A stretch of DNA of 64,000 nucleotides from Oscillospiraceae bacterium. Lineage in GTDB: Bacteria > Bacillota > Clostridia > Oscillospirales > Oscillospiraceae. Position numbers and translations under genes: made by a program. Positions within the stretch are counted from its first letter, which is position 1. Every line of letters begins with the position of its first letter. Below, one piece after another: positions 8,878 to 15,889 of this stretch. Under the pieces are notes generated by a model. That model did no database searches. It saw only the letters and a program-made list of their open reading frames with translations, and was not told the DNA's origin. The stretch covers positions 1 through 64,000 of the forward strand of contig JAFWRM010000022.1 in NCBI GenBank assembly GCA_017519975.1, written 5' to 3'.

Positions 8878-9757
8878 ACAGTGCCATCCGGCCGTCAACC
8901 TGATTTATTTTACAATGGTGATTGCAGGCACGCTGAGCTTCCGGCATCCGGTCTATCTTGCCCTCTCGTTTCTGTGCGCATGTGTTTACAGTGTGCGCAG
9001 AAATGGGCGGCGCGCATTGATTTTCGATGTGATCCTGATCCCGCTGGCCGTTGCCTATGCGTTTTATTACGGAAGCTATCATCATTTTGGAATGACGGAA
9101 CTTGCCGTAAATTTCGTGGGAAACCGCATTACGCTGGAATCCATGGTGTATGGACTGATCATTGGCTTTTCTGCTGCGGGAACGCTGATCTGGATGAGCT
9201 GCGTTCATTCCGTGTTCACGGCGGACAAGGTGGTATATCTGTTTGGGAAGGCAAGCCCACGTCTGTCGCTGTTTCTGGCCATCCTGCTCCGACTGGTGCC
9301 GCGCATCAAGAACGAAGCCCGGAAGATCAATACGGCGAGAAGAGGCGTGGGAATGGGCTCGGATCAGGGATCCCTGCTCCGAAGAGCGGGCAACGCGCTC
9401 AGGATCTTTTCCATGCTTATCAGCTGGTGCATCGGATCCCTGGCAACTGCCTCAGATTCCATGCGCGGAAGGGGAAGCTCACTGCGGGGAAGGAGGGCCT
9501 TCTCCATCTATCGCTTTGATAATCGTGACAGATCCTATGTCATCGGCATGTTTGCCTGCATTGCCATCACTCTCATGGGCCATCTGCTCCGCCAGACCAG
9601 AATGGTGTATGACCCAAGACTGCTGTGGACGCCGGTGACAGGAATGTCCATTACATTTTATGCTTGCTATGCCATCCTCTGTCTGATGCCCTTCGGGCTG
9701 GAATTGTGGACGGAATGGAAGTTTGAGAAGGCGCGGAATGTCGGCCTTATGGTGTAA
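8855..9757 (+). CDS. ECF transporter T component (EcfT), copy 2
   Basis: This 300-residue polytopic membrane protein is a second EcfT of the same operon. It shares the N-terminal CHPAV segment, the region with a Thr/Ser-Ala-Asp-Lys-Val motif (about 125-130) and the coupling-helix area, here with an Arg-Gly-Arg-Gly stretch at 204-207. Start ATG 8855 lies inside the end of the S gene with GGAGAG upstream. Two different T subunits in one operon imply either a heterodimeric transporter or alternative complexes. A terminator follows directly, so this is the last gene of the operon. Confidence 0.9.
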   Translation: MKMKMGFEQCHPAVNLIYFTMVIAGTLSFRHPVYLALSFLCACVYSVRRNGRRALIFDVILIPLAVAYAFYYGSYHHFGMTELAVNFVGNRITLESMVYGLIIGFSAAGTLIWMSCVHSVFTADKVVYLFGKASPRLSLFLAILLRLVPRIKNEARKINTARRGVGMGSDQGSLLRRAGNALRIFSMLISWCIGSLATASDSMRGRGSSLRGRRAFSIYRFDNRDRSYVIGMFACIAITLMGHLLRQTRMVYDPRLLWTPVTGMSITFYACYAILCLMPFGLELWTEWKFEKARNVGLMV

Positions 9758-9778
9758 CGGGCTGTCGATGACGTGGAA

Positions 9779-9803
9779 GGGACCGCGGATCTGCGGTCCC
9801 TTT
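9779..9803 (+). terminator. Intrinsic terminator of the ECF operon
   Basis: The stem GGGACCGC/GCGGTCCC has a six-base loop and is followed by a short T-run (TTTCT). It lies 21 bases after the second EcfT gene. Confidence 0.75.
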
Positions 9804-9827
9804 CTGGACAAAAAGAGCGTAAAACTA

Positions 9828-9857
9828 TTGCCAGCGCAGCAGCGGGTGCGGTACACT
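9828..9857 (+). promoter_or_regulatory. Predicted sigma-A promoter for the SDR gene
   Basis: TTGCCA (9828-9833) and TACACT (9852-9857) are separated by 18 bases, directly after the ECF operon terminator and 64 bases before the SDR start codon. Confidence 0.5.
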
Positions 9858-9921
9858 GAAAAAGACAACGACCACCGTGGGAGGACACGGCGGTGAAGAT
9901 CAACTTACAGGAGGGATCATC

Positions 9922-10707
9922 ATGTATCTGGATTCTATGGAAAACGCCTATTCCCTGAAAGGGAAAAACTGCATCGTCACCGGCGGGGCAAAGGGGATCG
10001 GCCTCGGCATCACTACGGCGTTTGCCCATCAGGGGGCCAATGTGGCCATCTTTGCCCGAGACGAAACGGCGGCAAAGCAGGTCATCGAGGATTTCAGCGC
10101 AAAGTATGAGGGAGAGTTCACCTTCTATAAGGCGGACGTCGGCAATACGGCCAGCTGCCGCGAGGCGGTGGAAGCCTACATGAAAGATCACGATCGGATC
10201 GATGTTCTGGTCAACAACGCCGGCATTGGGACTTCCGGGCGCTTTGTCGACATGGATGAAGAACTGACCGACTGGTTCGAGTGTTTCAACGTGGATCTGC
10301 ACGGCGCTGCCAGAATGTGCTACAGTGTGCTGAAATATATGAGAAAGCAGGGGTTCGGACACATCGTAAACATCACGTCCAACGCCGGTGAGATCATCAA
10401 CAAGCCCTTCCTGACGGCCTATGCCGCCAGTAAGGCTGCATTCAACCATTTTACCAAGTGCCTCGCTGCCGAAGTGGCGCCCGACGGCATCCGTGTCAAC
10501 GCCATAGCCCCCGGCTTTACCTTCTCCAACTTTACGAAGAACATGCCCGAGGAAGCCTATGTCGAACTGTGCAAGGACGTCCCTATCGGACGTTTTGCGC
10601 AGGCATTTGAGATCGGGGCGCTGGCGGCATATCTGGCCGGGGATATCTCGGATATCGTGACGGGAGCCATATTTACCGCGGACGGCGGATATGCACTCCA
10701 GCACTGA
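9922..10707 (+). CDS. Short-chain dehydrogenase/reductase (SDR)
   Basis: This 261-residue classical SDR uses NAD(P)H to oxidise or reduce an alcohol/ketone pair. It has the cofactor motif TGGAKGIG (20-27), a downstream NNAG motif and the catalytic Tyr167-x3-Lys171. Its closing Gly-rich stretch (FTADGGYALQ) is also usual for the family. The start is ATG 9922 with AGGAGGG at 9909-9915. It stands alone between two hairpins, just before a DUF1295 membrane protein. Substrate cannot be assigned: sugar, acyl and steroid SDRs look alike at this level. Confidence 0.9.
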   Translation: MYLDSMENAYSLKGKNCIVTGGAKGIGLGITTAFAHQGANVAIFARDETAAKQVIEDFSAKYEGEFTFYKADVGNTASCREAVEAYMKDHDRIDVLVNNAGIGTSGRFVDMDEELTDWFECFNVDLHGAARMCYSVLKYMRKQGFGHIVNITSNAGEIINKPFLTAYAASKAAFNHFTKCLAAEVAPDGIRVNAIAPGFTFSNFTKNMPEEAYVELCKDVPIGRFAQAFEIGALAAYLAGDISDIVTGAIFTADGGYALQH

Positions 10708-10713
10708 GAAAAA

Positions 10714-10752
10714 AGAGGGACGGCCTTCCGCTTCGGCGCAGGGCCGTCCTCT
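10714..10752. terminator. Hairpin between SDR and DUF1295 genes
   Basis: The arms AGAGGGACGGCC and GGCCGTCCTCT form a long stem. A run of A precedes the left arm, so it has the form of an intrinsic terminator on the minus strand; on the plus strand no T-tract follows. On the plus strand it may be a weak terminator or an mRNA-stabilising hairpin after the SDR gene. Confidence 0.5.
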
Positions 10753-10772
10753 GCTGAAAGAGAGATGAGAGG

Positions 10773-11630
10773 ATGTCGGAAAAGACAAAGGGGCTCCTGT
10801 TTGTCCTGTTCCTGTACACCGTTGCCTTCGTCCTGGGAGCGATCCCGTTTCGGATGGCTGAGCAACTGCTTTGGGCCGAGCTGTGGCTGACGCTGACTGC
10901 CACGGGTGTAATCTATCTGGCGACCTGCGTATGCGCTGATACCTCACTGTACGACCCTTACTGGAGTGTGGCACCGCCGGTCATGCTGCTGGCGGCAATG
11001 TTCAGATACAGCTGCCGAAGTACCGGAGCTGTAATCATGTTCACTGCCGTGATGCTGTGGTCGATCCGCTTGACGGCAAACTGGGTTTACACGTTCAAAG
11101 GTATGGGATGTGAAGACTGGAGATACGCCGGATACCGCCGGCGCCTGGATCCGGCACGCTTCGCTCTGCTGAATTTTTTCGGCTTTCAGCTGATGCCGAC
11201 GCTGGTCACATATGCGGGAACCGTCGGTGCTTTCTATGTCCTTCAGAGCGAAGGGTTCTCTGCGCTGATGCTCATCGGAACGGCGATCATGGTGGGCGGC
11301 ACGCTGTTGGAACTGACGGCGGACGCTGCGGTTCACCGATTTCTGAAGCAGGAGCCGGACAGAAGAATGACATGCCGCATATCCGTGTGGAAATATTCAC
11401 GGCATCCCAATTATCTGGGAGAGATCCTGTTCTGGATTGGGATTTTTCTGTCCTACGTCGTACTGTACCCGGCCCAATGGTACCGTGGCCTGGGATTCGT
11501 TCCGATCCTCGGCGTTTTTCTTTTCGCATCGATCCCGATGATGGAGAAGCACAATTCCGAGCGGAGAGAAGACTATGCGGAGTACAAAAACGTCACTTCA
11601 CCGCTGCTGCTTCTTCCGCACAGACAGTAA
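10773..11630 (+). CDS. DUF1295 membrane protein (steroid reductase/ICMT-like fold)
   Basis: This 285-residue integral membrane protein has about seven helices. It matches the DUF1295 pattern: a DTSLYDPYWSVAP-type stretch (about 50-62) and a C-terminal RHPNYLGE motif (about 210-217). The family shares its C-terminal fold with 3-oxo-5-alpha-steroid 4-dehydrogenase and isoprenylcysteine methyltransferases; those relatives act on lipid-like substrates at the membrane. The reaction here is unknown. The weak RBS GAGAGG precedes ATG 10773. It ends at a hairpin shared with the convergent trpB2 gene. Confidence 0.85.
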   Translation: MSEKTKGLLFVLFLYTVAFVLGAIPFRMAEQLLWAELWLTLTATGVIYLATCVCADTSLYDPYWSVAPPVMLLAAMFRYSCRSTGAVIMFTAVMLWSIRLTANWVYTFKGMGCEDWRYAGYRRRLDPARFALLNFFGFQLMPTLVTYAGTVGAFYVLQSEGFSALMLIGTAIMVGGTLLELTADAAVHRFLKQEPDRRMTCRISVWKYSRHPNYLGEILFWIGIFLSYVVLYPAQWYRGLGFVPILGVFLFASIPMMEKHNSERREDYAEYKNVTSPLLLLPHRQ

Positions 11631-11641
11631 CGGGTTATAAA

Positions 11642-11674
11642 ACAGCCCCTCAGGATCCGGTCCTGAGGGGCTGT
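11642..11674. terminator. Convergent intrinsic terminator
   Basis: A perfect 14-base-pair stem (ACAGCCCCTCAGGA with its complement) separates the DUF1295 gene from the minus-strand trpB2 gene. On the minus strand the stem is followed by TTTTAT, so it should end trpB2; on the plus strand the T-run is weak. Confidence 0.8.
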
Positions 11675-11707
11675 CTGTCACTTTACTGCGTCACGGTGCG
11701 CGACTGC

Positions 11708-13078
11708 TCATACCTTCGGGAGACGGGCACGATAGGCGGCAAGCTCATCGTCGGTGGGAACGTAGTCGTCCATCAGTCCGTCGTGGAACTTTTCATAGGC
11801 TACCATATCGAAGTAACCTGTACCGGTGAGGCCGAAAACGATGGTTTTCTCTTCGCCGGTTTCCTTGCATTTCAGGGCCTCATCGATGGCCACGCGTATG
11901 GCGTGGCTGCTCTCGGGAGCGGGCAGGATGCCCTCGACGCGGGCAAACTCCTCGGCCGCCTCGAACACGGCCGTCTGGGGAACGGAGACCGCCTCCATGA
12001 TGCCGTCGTCATACAGCTGGGACAGAATGGGGCTCATGCCGTGATAGCGCAGACCGCCGGCGTGGTTGGGGGCGGGGATGAAGTCACTGCCCAGGGTGTA
12101 CATCTTGGCCAGCGGGCAGATCATGCCGGTGTCGCAGAAATCGTAGGCGTAAACGCCGCGGGTGAAGCTTGGGCAGGAGGCCGGCTCCACGGCGATGATG
12201 CGGTAATCCGCTTCCCCGCGGAGCTTTTCCCCCGCAAAGGGGGCGATCAGTCCGCCCAGGTTGGAACCGCCGCCGGCGCAGCCGATGATCATGTCCGGCT
12301 TGATTCCGTAGGCGTCCAGAGCGGCTTTGGTCTCAAGGCCGATCACGCTCTGATGAAGCAGTACCTGGTTGAGCACGGAGCCCAGCACGTAACGGTATCC
12401 GGGATTGGAGACGGCGACTTCAACAGCCTCGGAAATGGCGCAGCCAAGGCTCCCGGTCGTTCCGGGATGCTCCGCCAGGATCTTCCGGCCGACGGCTGTG
12501 GTATCTGAAGGAGAGGGAACGACGGAGGCTCCGTAGGTGCGCATGACCTCGCGGCGGAAGGGCTTCTGCTCGTAGCTGACCTTGACCATGTAGACCTTGC
12601 AGTCGAGCTCGAAGTAGGAGCAGGCCATGGACAGGGCAGTGCCCCACTGGCCGGCGCCGGTCTCCGTGGTGACGCCCTTCAGGCCCTGCTTTTTGGCGTA
12701 ATAGGCCTGGGCGATGGCGGAGTTCAGCTTGTGGCTGCCGGAGGTGTTGTTGCCCTCGAACTTGTAATAGATGTGGGCCGGGGTATCCAGCTTTTTCTCC
12801 AGGCAGTACGCCCGGACCAGGGGAGAAGGACGGTACATTTTGTAGAAGTCACGGATCTCCTGGGGGATGTCGATGTAGGGGGAATCGTTGTCCAGCTCCT
12901 GGGCGACCAGTTCCTCGCAGAACACGCCGCTGAGCTCTTCGGCCGTCATGGGCTGGCCCGTGCCGGGATTCAGCAGGGGGGCCGGCTTGTTTTTCATGTC
13001 GGCGCGGACGTTGTACCATGCCTGGGGCATCTCGCTTTCTTTCAGATAGATTTTGTAAGGAATATTCTCGTTTGCCAT
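11708..13078 (-). CDS. trpB2: TrpB2-type tryptophan synthase beta chain
   Basis: This 456-residue PLP enzyme of the tryptophan synthase beta family would join indole (or a related acceptor) to serine to make tryptophan. The PLP lysine is Lys117 in SGSHKLNSA, a GAGQWG loop follows at 141-146, and a CAGGGSN phosphate-binding loop is present. The length and the N-terminal extension identify the TrpB2 branch rather than the TrpA-coupled TrpB1. Start ATG 13078 has AAGGAGA upstream; an in-frame start farther upstream lies in the leader. No trpA or other trp gene is nearby, so it may salvage indole. The gene is preceded by a T-box leader with a Trp specifier codon, so it should be induced when tRNA-Trp is uncharged. 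Confidence 0.93.
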   Translation of the reverse strand: MANENIPYKIYLKESEMPQAWYNVRADMKNKPAPLLNPGTGQPMTAEELSGVFCEELVAQELDNDSPYIDIPQEIRDFYKMYRPSPLVRAYCLEKKLDTPAHIYYKFEGNNTSGSHKLNSAIAQAYYAKKQGLKGVTTETGAGQWGTALSMACSYFELDCKVYMVKVSYEQKPFRREVMRTYGASVVPSPSDTTAVGRKILAEHPGTTGSLGCAISEAVEVAVSNPGYRYVLGSVLNQVLLHQSVIGLETKAALDAYGIKPDMIIGCAGGGSNLGGLIAPFAGEKLRGEADYRIIAVEPASCPSFTRGVYAYDFCDTGMICPLAKMYTLGSDFIPAPNHAGGLRYHGMSPILSQLYDDGIMEAVSVPQTAVFEAAEEFARVEGILPAPESSHAIRVAIDEALKCKETGEEKTIVFGLTGTGYFDMVAYEKFHDGLMDDYVPTDDELAAYRARLPKV

Positions 13079-13126
13079 GGTTGTTTTCTCCTTTCTGTTT
13101 CGGGATCGTCGTCCCATTCGGTGATT

Positions 13127-13410
13127 TCGGGACAGAAAAAAGACCCTGTCCCAGTTTGTTTGCTGGGACAGGATCTGTCAGATCCTGCGGTGCCACCCGG
13201 CTTGACGCGCTCACGCGCGCCCACTTACGCATACTACCATATGCAGGCCTTTGATTACGGAGAGCCGCCTCCGTCTTGCATACTCCGGAATCATCCGTTT
13301 CCGCTCGCCCTCAGAAGTCCATTCGATCCGGTCTGCTCCGCCGCCTTCACAGCACCGGCGGCTCTCTGGAGAAGCAGGTGAGGGATCTACTCACTCTTCT
13401 TCAACGGTTT
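13127..13410 (-). promoter_or_regulatory. T-box riboswitch, tryptophan specific
   Basis: On the minus strand the leader carries the T-box core GGGTGGCACCGC (13198-13187), which pairs with the acceptor end of uncharged tRNA. Upstream is a Stem I-like region with an AGAGAGCCG element and a specifier region reading GAA-TGG-ACTTCTGAG. The UGG specifier codon is at 13321-13319, matching the Trp tRNA anticodon. A terminator hairpin follows the T-box core. This fits the downstream trpB2 gene and gives the regulatory logic directly: antitermination on Trp-tRNA starvation. Confidence 0.92.
13135..13172 (-). terminator. T-box regulated terminator
   Basis: On the minus strand CCTGTCCCAG pairs with CTGGGACAGG around an AT-rich loop, followed by GTC and a run of six T. 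The left arm starts just after the T-box core, so the competing antiterminator can form with it. Confidence 0.88.
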
Positions 13411-13416
13411 AAAGCG

Positions 13417-13445
13417 AATATAATACCGGCTTTGGCATTTGTCAA
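13417..13445 (-). promoter_or_regulatory. Sigma-A promoter of the T-box/trpB2 transcript
   Basis: On the minus strand TTGACA (13445-13440) and TATATT (13422-13417) are separated by exactly 17 bases. The predicted start lies near 13410, just before the T-box Stem I. Confidence 0.88.
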
Positions 13446-13714
13446 TGATTTTTTTCCTGCATTCCTGCAATTTCAGATTTTGACGCATGCGCAGGAAGTA
13501 CTGCCGTTTCCACGAAAAAAACAGTCCCTGTTACGAGTGAAGTCCGCCGTCATTCGTACCGTCAAAAAGAAAGGGGTGTTGTTTATGGAAACGATCAGAA
13601 AACGGGCGGGTAACCGAAAGTAACGGGGCTTTACCGGAGGTTTATGTTCTGACGATGGTTTGCAGATTACAATACTGTGTGAAGAACGAAATCCGGAACA
13701 GAAAAGGTCGACGT
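13446..13714. other. Intergenic stretch between T-box promoter and XRE gene
   Basis: These 269 bases hold no convincing gene. There is a 12-codon ATG reading frame at 13585 with a purine-rich stretch upstream, too short to judge, and a TACAAT hexamer at 13668-13673 that could be the -10 box for the XRE gene but lacks a good -35 partner. Confidence 0.4.
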
Positions 13715-14026
13715 ATGATAAGTCTGGGAAAACGCATCAGACAGGCACGGGTACGGGCGGGCTTCACTCAGGAAAACGTCGCCGAGATCGTCGGCGTTTC
13801 CCGCACGGCCGTGACCCGATGGGAAAAGGGAGAGATCGGGCCTAAGCTGGACCATCTGGCCGCGCTGGCCGTCTTGTTCGGCGTGACGGCGGATCATCTG
13901 CTGGGGCTGGAGCCGGGCTGTACGGACGCGCTGCCGGAGCTTACGGACGGCGCGATGATCGCCCTGTGGACCTTCGTTCGGGAAGTTCGGAAAGAGAATC
14001 ATGAAACGAAAGGGGAAGACAAATGA
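13715..14026 (+). CDS. XRE-family helix-turn-helix regulator
   Basis: This 103-residue DNA-binding protein has a Cro/CI-type HTH at about 5-58, with the recognition-helix segment SRTAVTRWEKGE (about 29-40) and the family-typical DHLLGL at the end of the domain. The C-terminal 40 residues are unassigned. I chose ATG 13715 because the HTH then starts at the usual distance; an in-frame start at 13655 would add an unlikely 20 residues. It overlaps the lipoprotein gene by ATGA, so the pair is co-translated. Its targets are unknown; autoregulation of the pair is a plausible inference. Confidence 0.88.
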   Translation: MISLGKRIRQARVRAGFTQENVAEIVGVSRTAVTRWEKGEIGPKLDHLAALAVLFGVTADHLLGLEPGCTDALPELTDGAMIALWTFVREVRKENHETKGEDK

Positions 14027-14532
14027 AAAAAGTACTGTCATTATTGCTGGCGCTTCTGCTGCTTCTGTCCCTTGCCGCCTGCGGCGGTTCGGGCGGGAAA
14101 GAGGATTCTGTGCCGGCGGAGGAAAGAACGGAGGAAGCGGCAGCTCCGGAACCTGCCGCACCGCCAAAGGAAGAGACGGTCTCTGAGCCGGAACCGGAGC
14201 CTGAGCCGGAACCGGAGCCTGAGCCGGAACCGGAACCAGAGCCCGAGCCGGAACCGGACACAGGAAACGTGATTCGGCCGGAGATCAAAAAGGCCATCGA
14301 CAGTTACGAGGAATTCGTCGATGAGTACTGTGCCTTCATGAAAGATTATGACGTTGCCGATCTTGGCAAGCTGACGGATTACATGAAGCTGATTGAAAAG
14401 GAAGAGAAGATGACCAGAGAGTTTGACGCGCTCACGGATAAGGATCTGACGGACGCGGAGGAGCTGTATTATATCGAAGTTCTCAACCGCTGCAATGAAA
14501 AGATGCTCGCTGCTGCCAACAGTCTGGGCTAG
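14023..14532 (+). CDS. Lipoprotein with Pro-Glu repeat spacer
   Basis: This 169-residue exported lipoprotein has a signal peptide and the lipobox LAAC with the lipidated Cys20. A Glu/Ala-rich linker leads into a Pro-Glu dipeptide repeat (about 55-79) and then a mostly helical acidic/basic domain (about 82-169) with a YEEFVDEYCAFM segment. The repeat would act as a stiff spacer holding the C-terminal domain away from the membrane. Similar small lipoproteins with this helical domain occur in gut Clostridia, but no function is known. It is coupled to the XRE gene by a 4-base overlap and ends at a strong hairpin. Confidence 0.85.
   Translation: MKKVLSLLLALLLLLSLAACGGSGGKEDSVPAEERTEEAAAPEPAAPPKEETVSEPEPEPEPEPEPEPEPEPEPEPEPDTGNVIRPEIKKAIDSYEEFVDEYCAFMKDYDVADLGKLTDYMKLIEKEEKMTREFDALTDKDLTDAEELYYIEVLNRCNEKMLAAANSLG
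14185..14258 (+). repeat. Tandem repeat encoding Pro-Glu spacer
   Basis: An 18-base unit, GAGCCGGAACCGGAGCCT, occurs twice exactly (14185-14202 and 14203-14220) and is followed by degenerate copies to about 14258. It encodes alternating Glu-Pro. Copy number could change by slippage in steps that keep the frame. Confidence 0.85.
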
Positions 14533-14550
14533 AGTGATAAAGAATCAAAA

Positions 14551-14580
14551 CGACGGCCGCCCTTTCCGGGGCGGCCGTCG
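14551..14580. terminator. Convergent terminator
   Basis: The stem CGACGGCCGCC/GGCGGCCGTCG lies between the lipoprotein gene and the minus-strand methyltransferase gene. On the minus strand it is followed by TTTTGATTCTTT, typical of an intrinsic terminator; on the plus strand the T content is lower. Confidence 0.78.
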
Positions 14581-14601
14581 CTGTTCTTCCGGAGAATGCC
14601 G

Positions 14602-15684
14602 TCAGCCTTCTCCGTTGTATTTTTTGGTATAGTATTCGCGGCCCAGTTCGTAGAACCTGTCGTAGGCCTTCATCATGAACTCAAGGTCCGGCACCTGAGG
14701 CATGAAGAAGGAGATATACCGGCCTTTGCAGCCGATGGTTTCGATATTCTCCCGAAGGATGCGGTCCAGTTCCTCATCGGAAACTACCTCCGTCAGGAAG
14801 AAGTTGGTGTGATGGATGAGCTTGTCGCCCAGACGCTGCATCTGCGCGGCCTTGTCATTCGCGTTGTCCTGGCCTTCCCAGGAATCAAAGCCGGCGTCGA
14901 CGTAGCCGTCCAGCAGAAGATCCACGTTGCCGCAGGAGTGGAAGTTGGTGTACATGCCCATCGCGTGGATCGCGTCGTTCATCCTTCTGTAATGCGGGAG
15001 CAGGACTTCTTCGAAAACGGACTTCGAAATGAAGGGGCTGCGCTGCGTGCCGAGGTCATCGTGGAACGTAATGATGTCGGCGTGGAAAATGTCGTGTGCA
15101 ATGCGGGCAAGCTCGATATGGAAATCGGTGAATTTCTCGAACAGTTCGCCGACGGCTTCCGGTTCGATCAGCAGCCAGGACAGAGCGTCCTCAAAGCTGG
15201 ACAGATCGGCCAGACGCTCCATGCATCCGTTCACGATGACAAATTCCGTGGCTTTATCCGGATCCAGTTTGCCAGCGTAATTTTCATCGTAGTATCCCTG
15301 CCAGTCAATGGCGCCGAGGTCGGGGAAGGTGAGTTCCTCTTTCCAGGTCAGAATGTCCTTCATGCGGCGGGTGCCCGGCTTTACCATGGCGGCGTTGGAT
15401 TTGGGCTCATATTCCCACTCAATGCCGAACCAGTCGATTCCGCCGTAGTTTCGCGCCTGCGCGTCGGGCATGCACAGCGGCTGAAGAAGATTCATGTCTT
15501 CGATGCAGGATGGAACCCACATGGGTTCCTCGTGCCGGTAGACGCGCAGCACGTTCTCCCGGGATGTGATGGGCTTGTTCAGCTTCCGCATGGGAGGCAG
15601 TGTAGTTCCATAATAGGACAGGTACTGGGCGGTGTAGCCGGTAACCTGCATTTCCTTCTCGCGGTCGAAGGGGATGATGCTCAT
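14602..15684 (-). CDS. Uroporphyrinogen decarboxylase-family protein, MtaA-like methyltransferase
   Basis: This 360-residue protein belongs to the UroD superfamily. It carries His249-x-Cys251 (in FHSCGN) and a later Cys319, the spaced His-x-Cys...Cys pattern that binds zinc in MtaA/MtbA/CmuA-type cobamide methyltransferases. True haem-pathway UroD does not use this zinc site, so a methyl-transfer role is more likely, either moving methyl groups between a corrinoid protein and a thiol or tetrahydrofolate, or O-demethylation. No corrinoid protein is adjacent. Start ATG 15684 has AGGAGGA upstream and a strong promoter 38 bases farther on. It stands alone and ends at a strong convergent terminator. 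Confidence 0.82.
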   Translation of the reverse strand: MSIIPFDREKEMQVTGYTAQYLSYYGTTLPPMRKLNKPITSRENVLRVYRHEEPMWVPSCIEDMNLLQPLCMPDAQARNYGGIDWFGIEWEYEPKSNAAMVKPGTRRMKDILTWKEELTFPDLGAIDWQGYYDENYAGKLDPDKATEFVIVNGCMERLADLSSFEDALSWLLIEPEAVGELFEKFTDFHIELARIAHDIFHADIITFHDDLGTQRSPFISKSVFEEVLLPHYRRMNDAIHAMGMYTNFHSCGNVDLLLDGYVDAGFDSWEGQDNANDKAAQMQRLGDKLIHHTNFFLTEVVSDEELDRILRENIETIGCKGRYISFFMPQVPDLEFMMKAYDRFYELGREYYTKKYNGEG

Positions 15685-15721
15685 GGTTGTTCCTCCTGAA
15701 ACAGTAATATTTGACTTGTAA

Positions 15722-15750
15722 ATTATACAGGAATACCCGCGGCTTTTCAA
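15722..15750 (-). promoter_or_regulatory. Sigma-A promoter of the UroD-family gene
   Basis: On the minus strand TTGAAA (15750-15745) and TATAAT (15727-15722) are separated by 17 bases, and a TG precedes the -10 box by one base. Confidence 0.88.
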
Positions 15751-15889
15751 CGGTTCGACCATGCGAACGGGCACAATCTTTTCGCAGAGCAGGCTGGTTT
15801 CGGATCTGAGGGGTGGCGGCATCTGAGGCAGTATGGTATACTGCCGACGGACTATTTGAGCGGGCGACCCGTCAGGAAGGAGAAGGACC

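Noticed and set aside
13585..13623. 12-codon reading frame METIRKRAGNRK with a purine-rich stretch upstream
   Set aside because: Too short to support as a gene, and no homologue or promoter is visible.
14185..14258. CRISPR-like repeat
   Set aside because: The units are directly adjacent without spacers and encode a Pro-Glu stretch inside a lipoprotein gene.
14602..15684. HemE, haem-pathway uroporphyrinogen decarboxylase
   Set aside because: Zinc-site residues of MtaA-type methyltransferases are present and no haem-synthesis neighbours occur.
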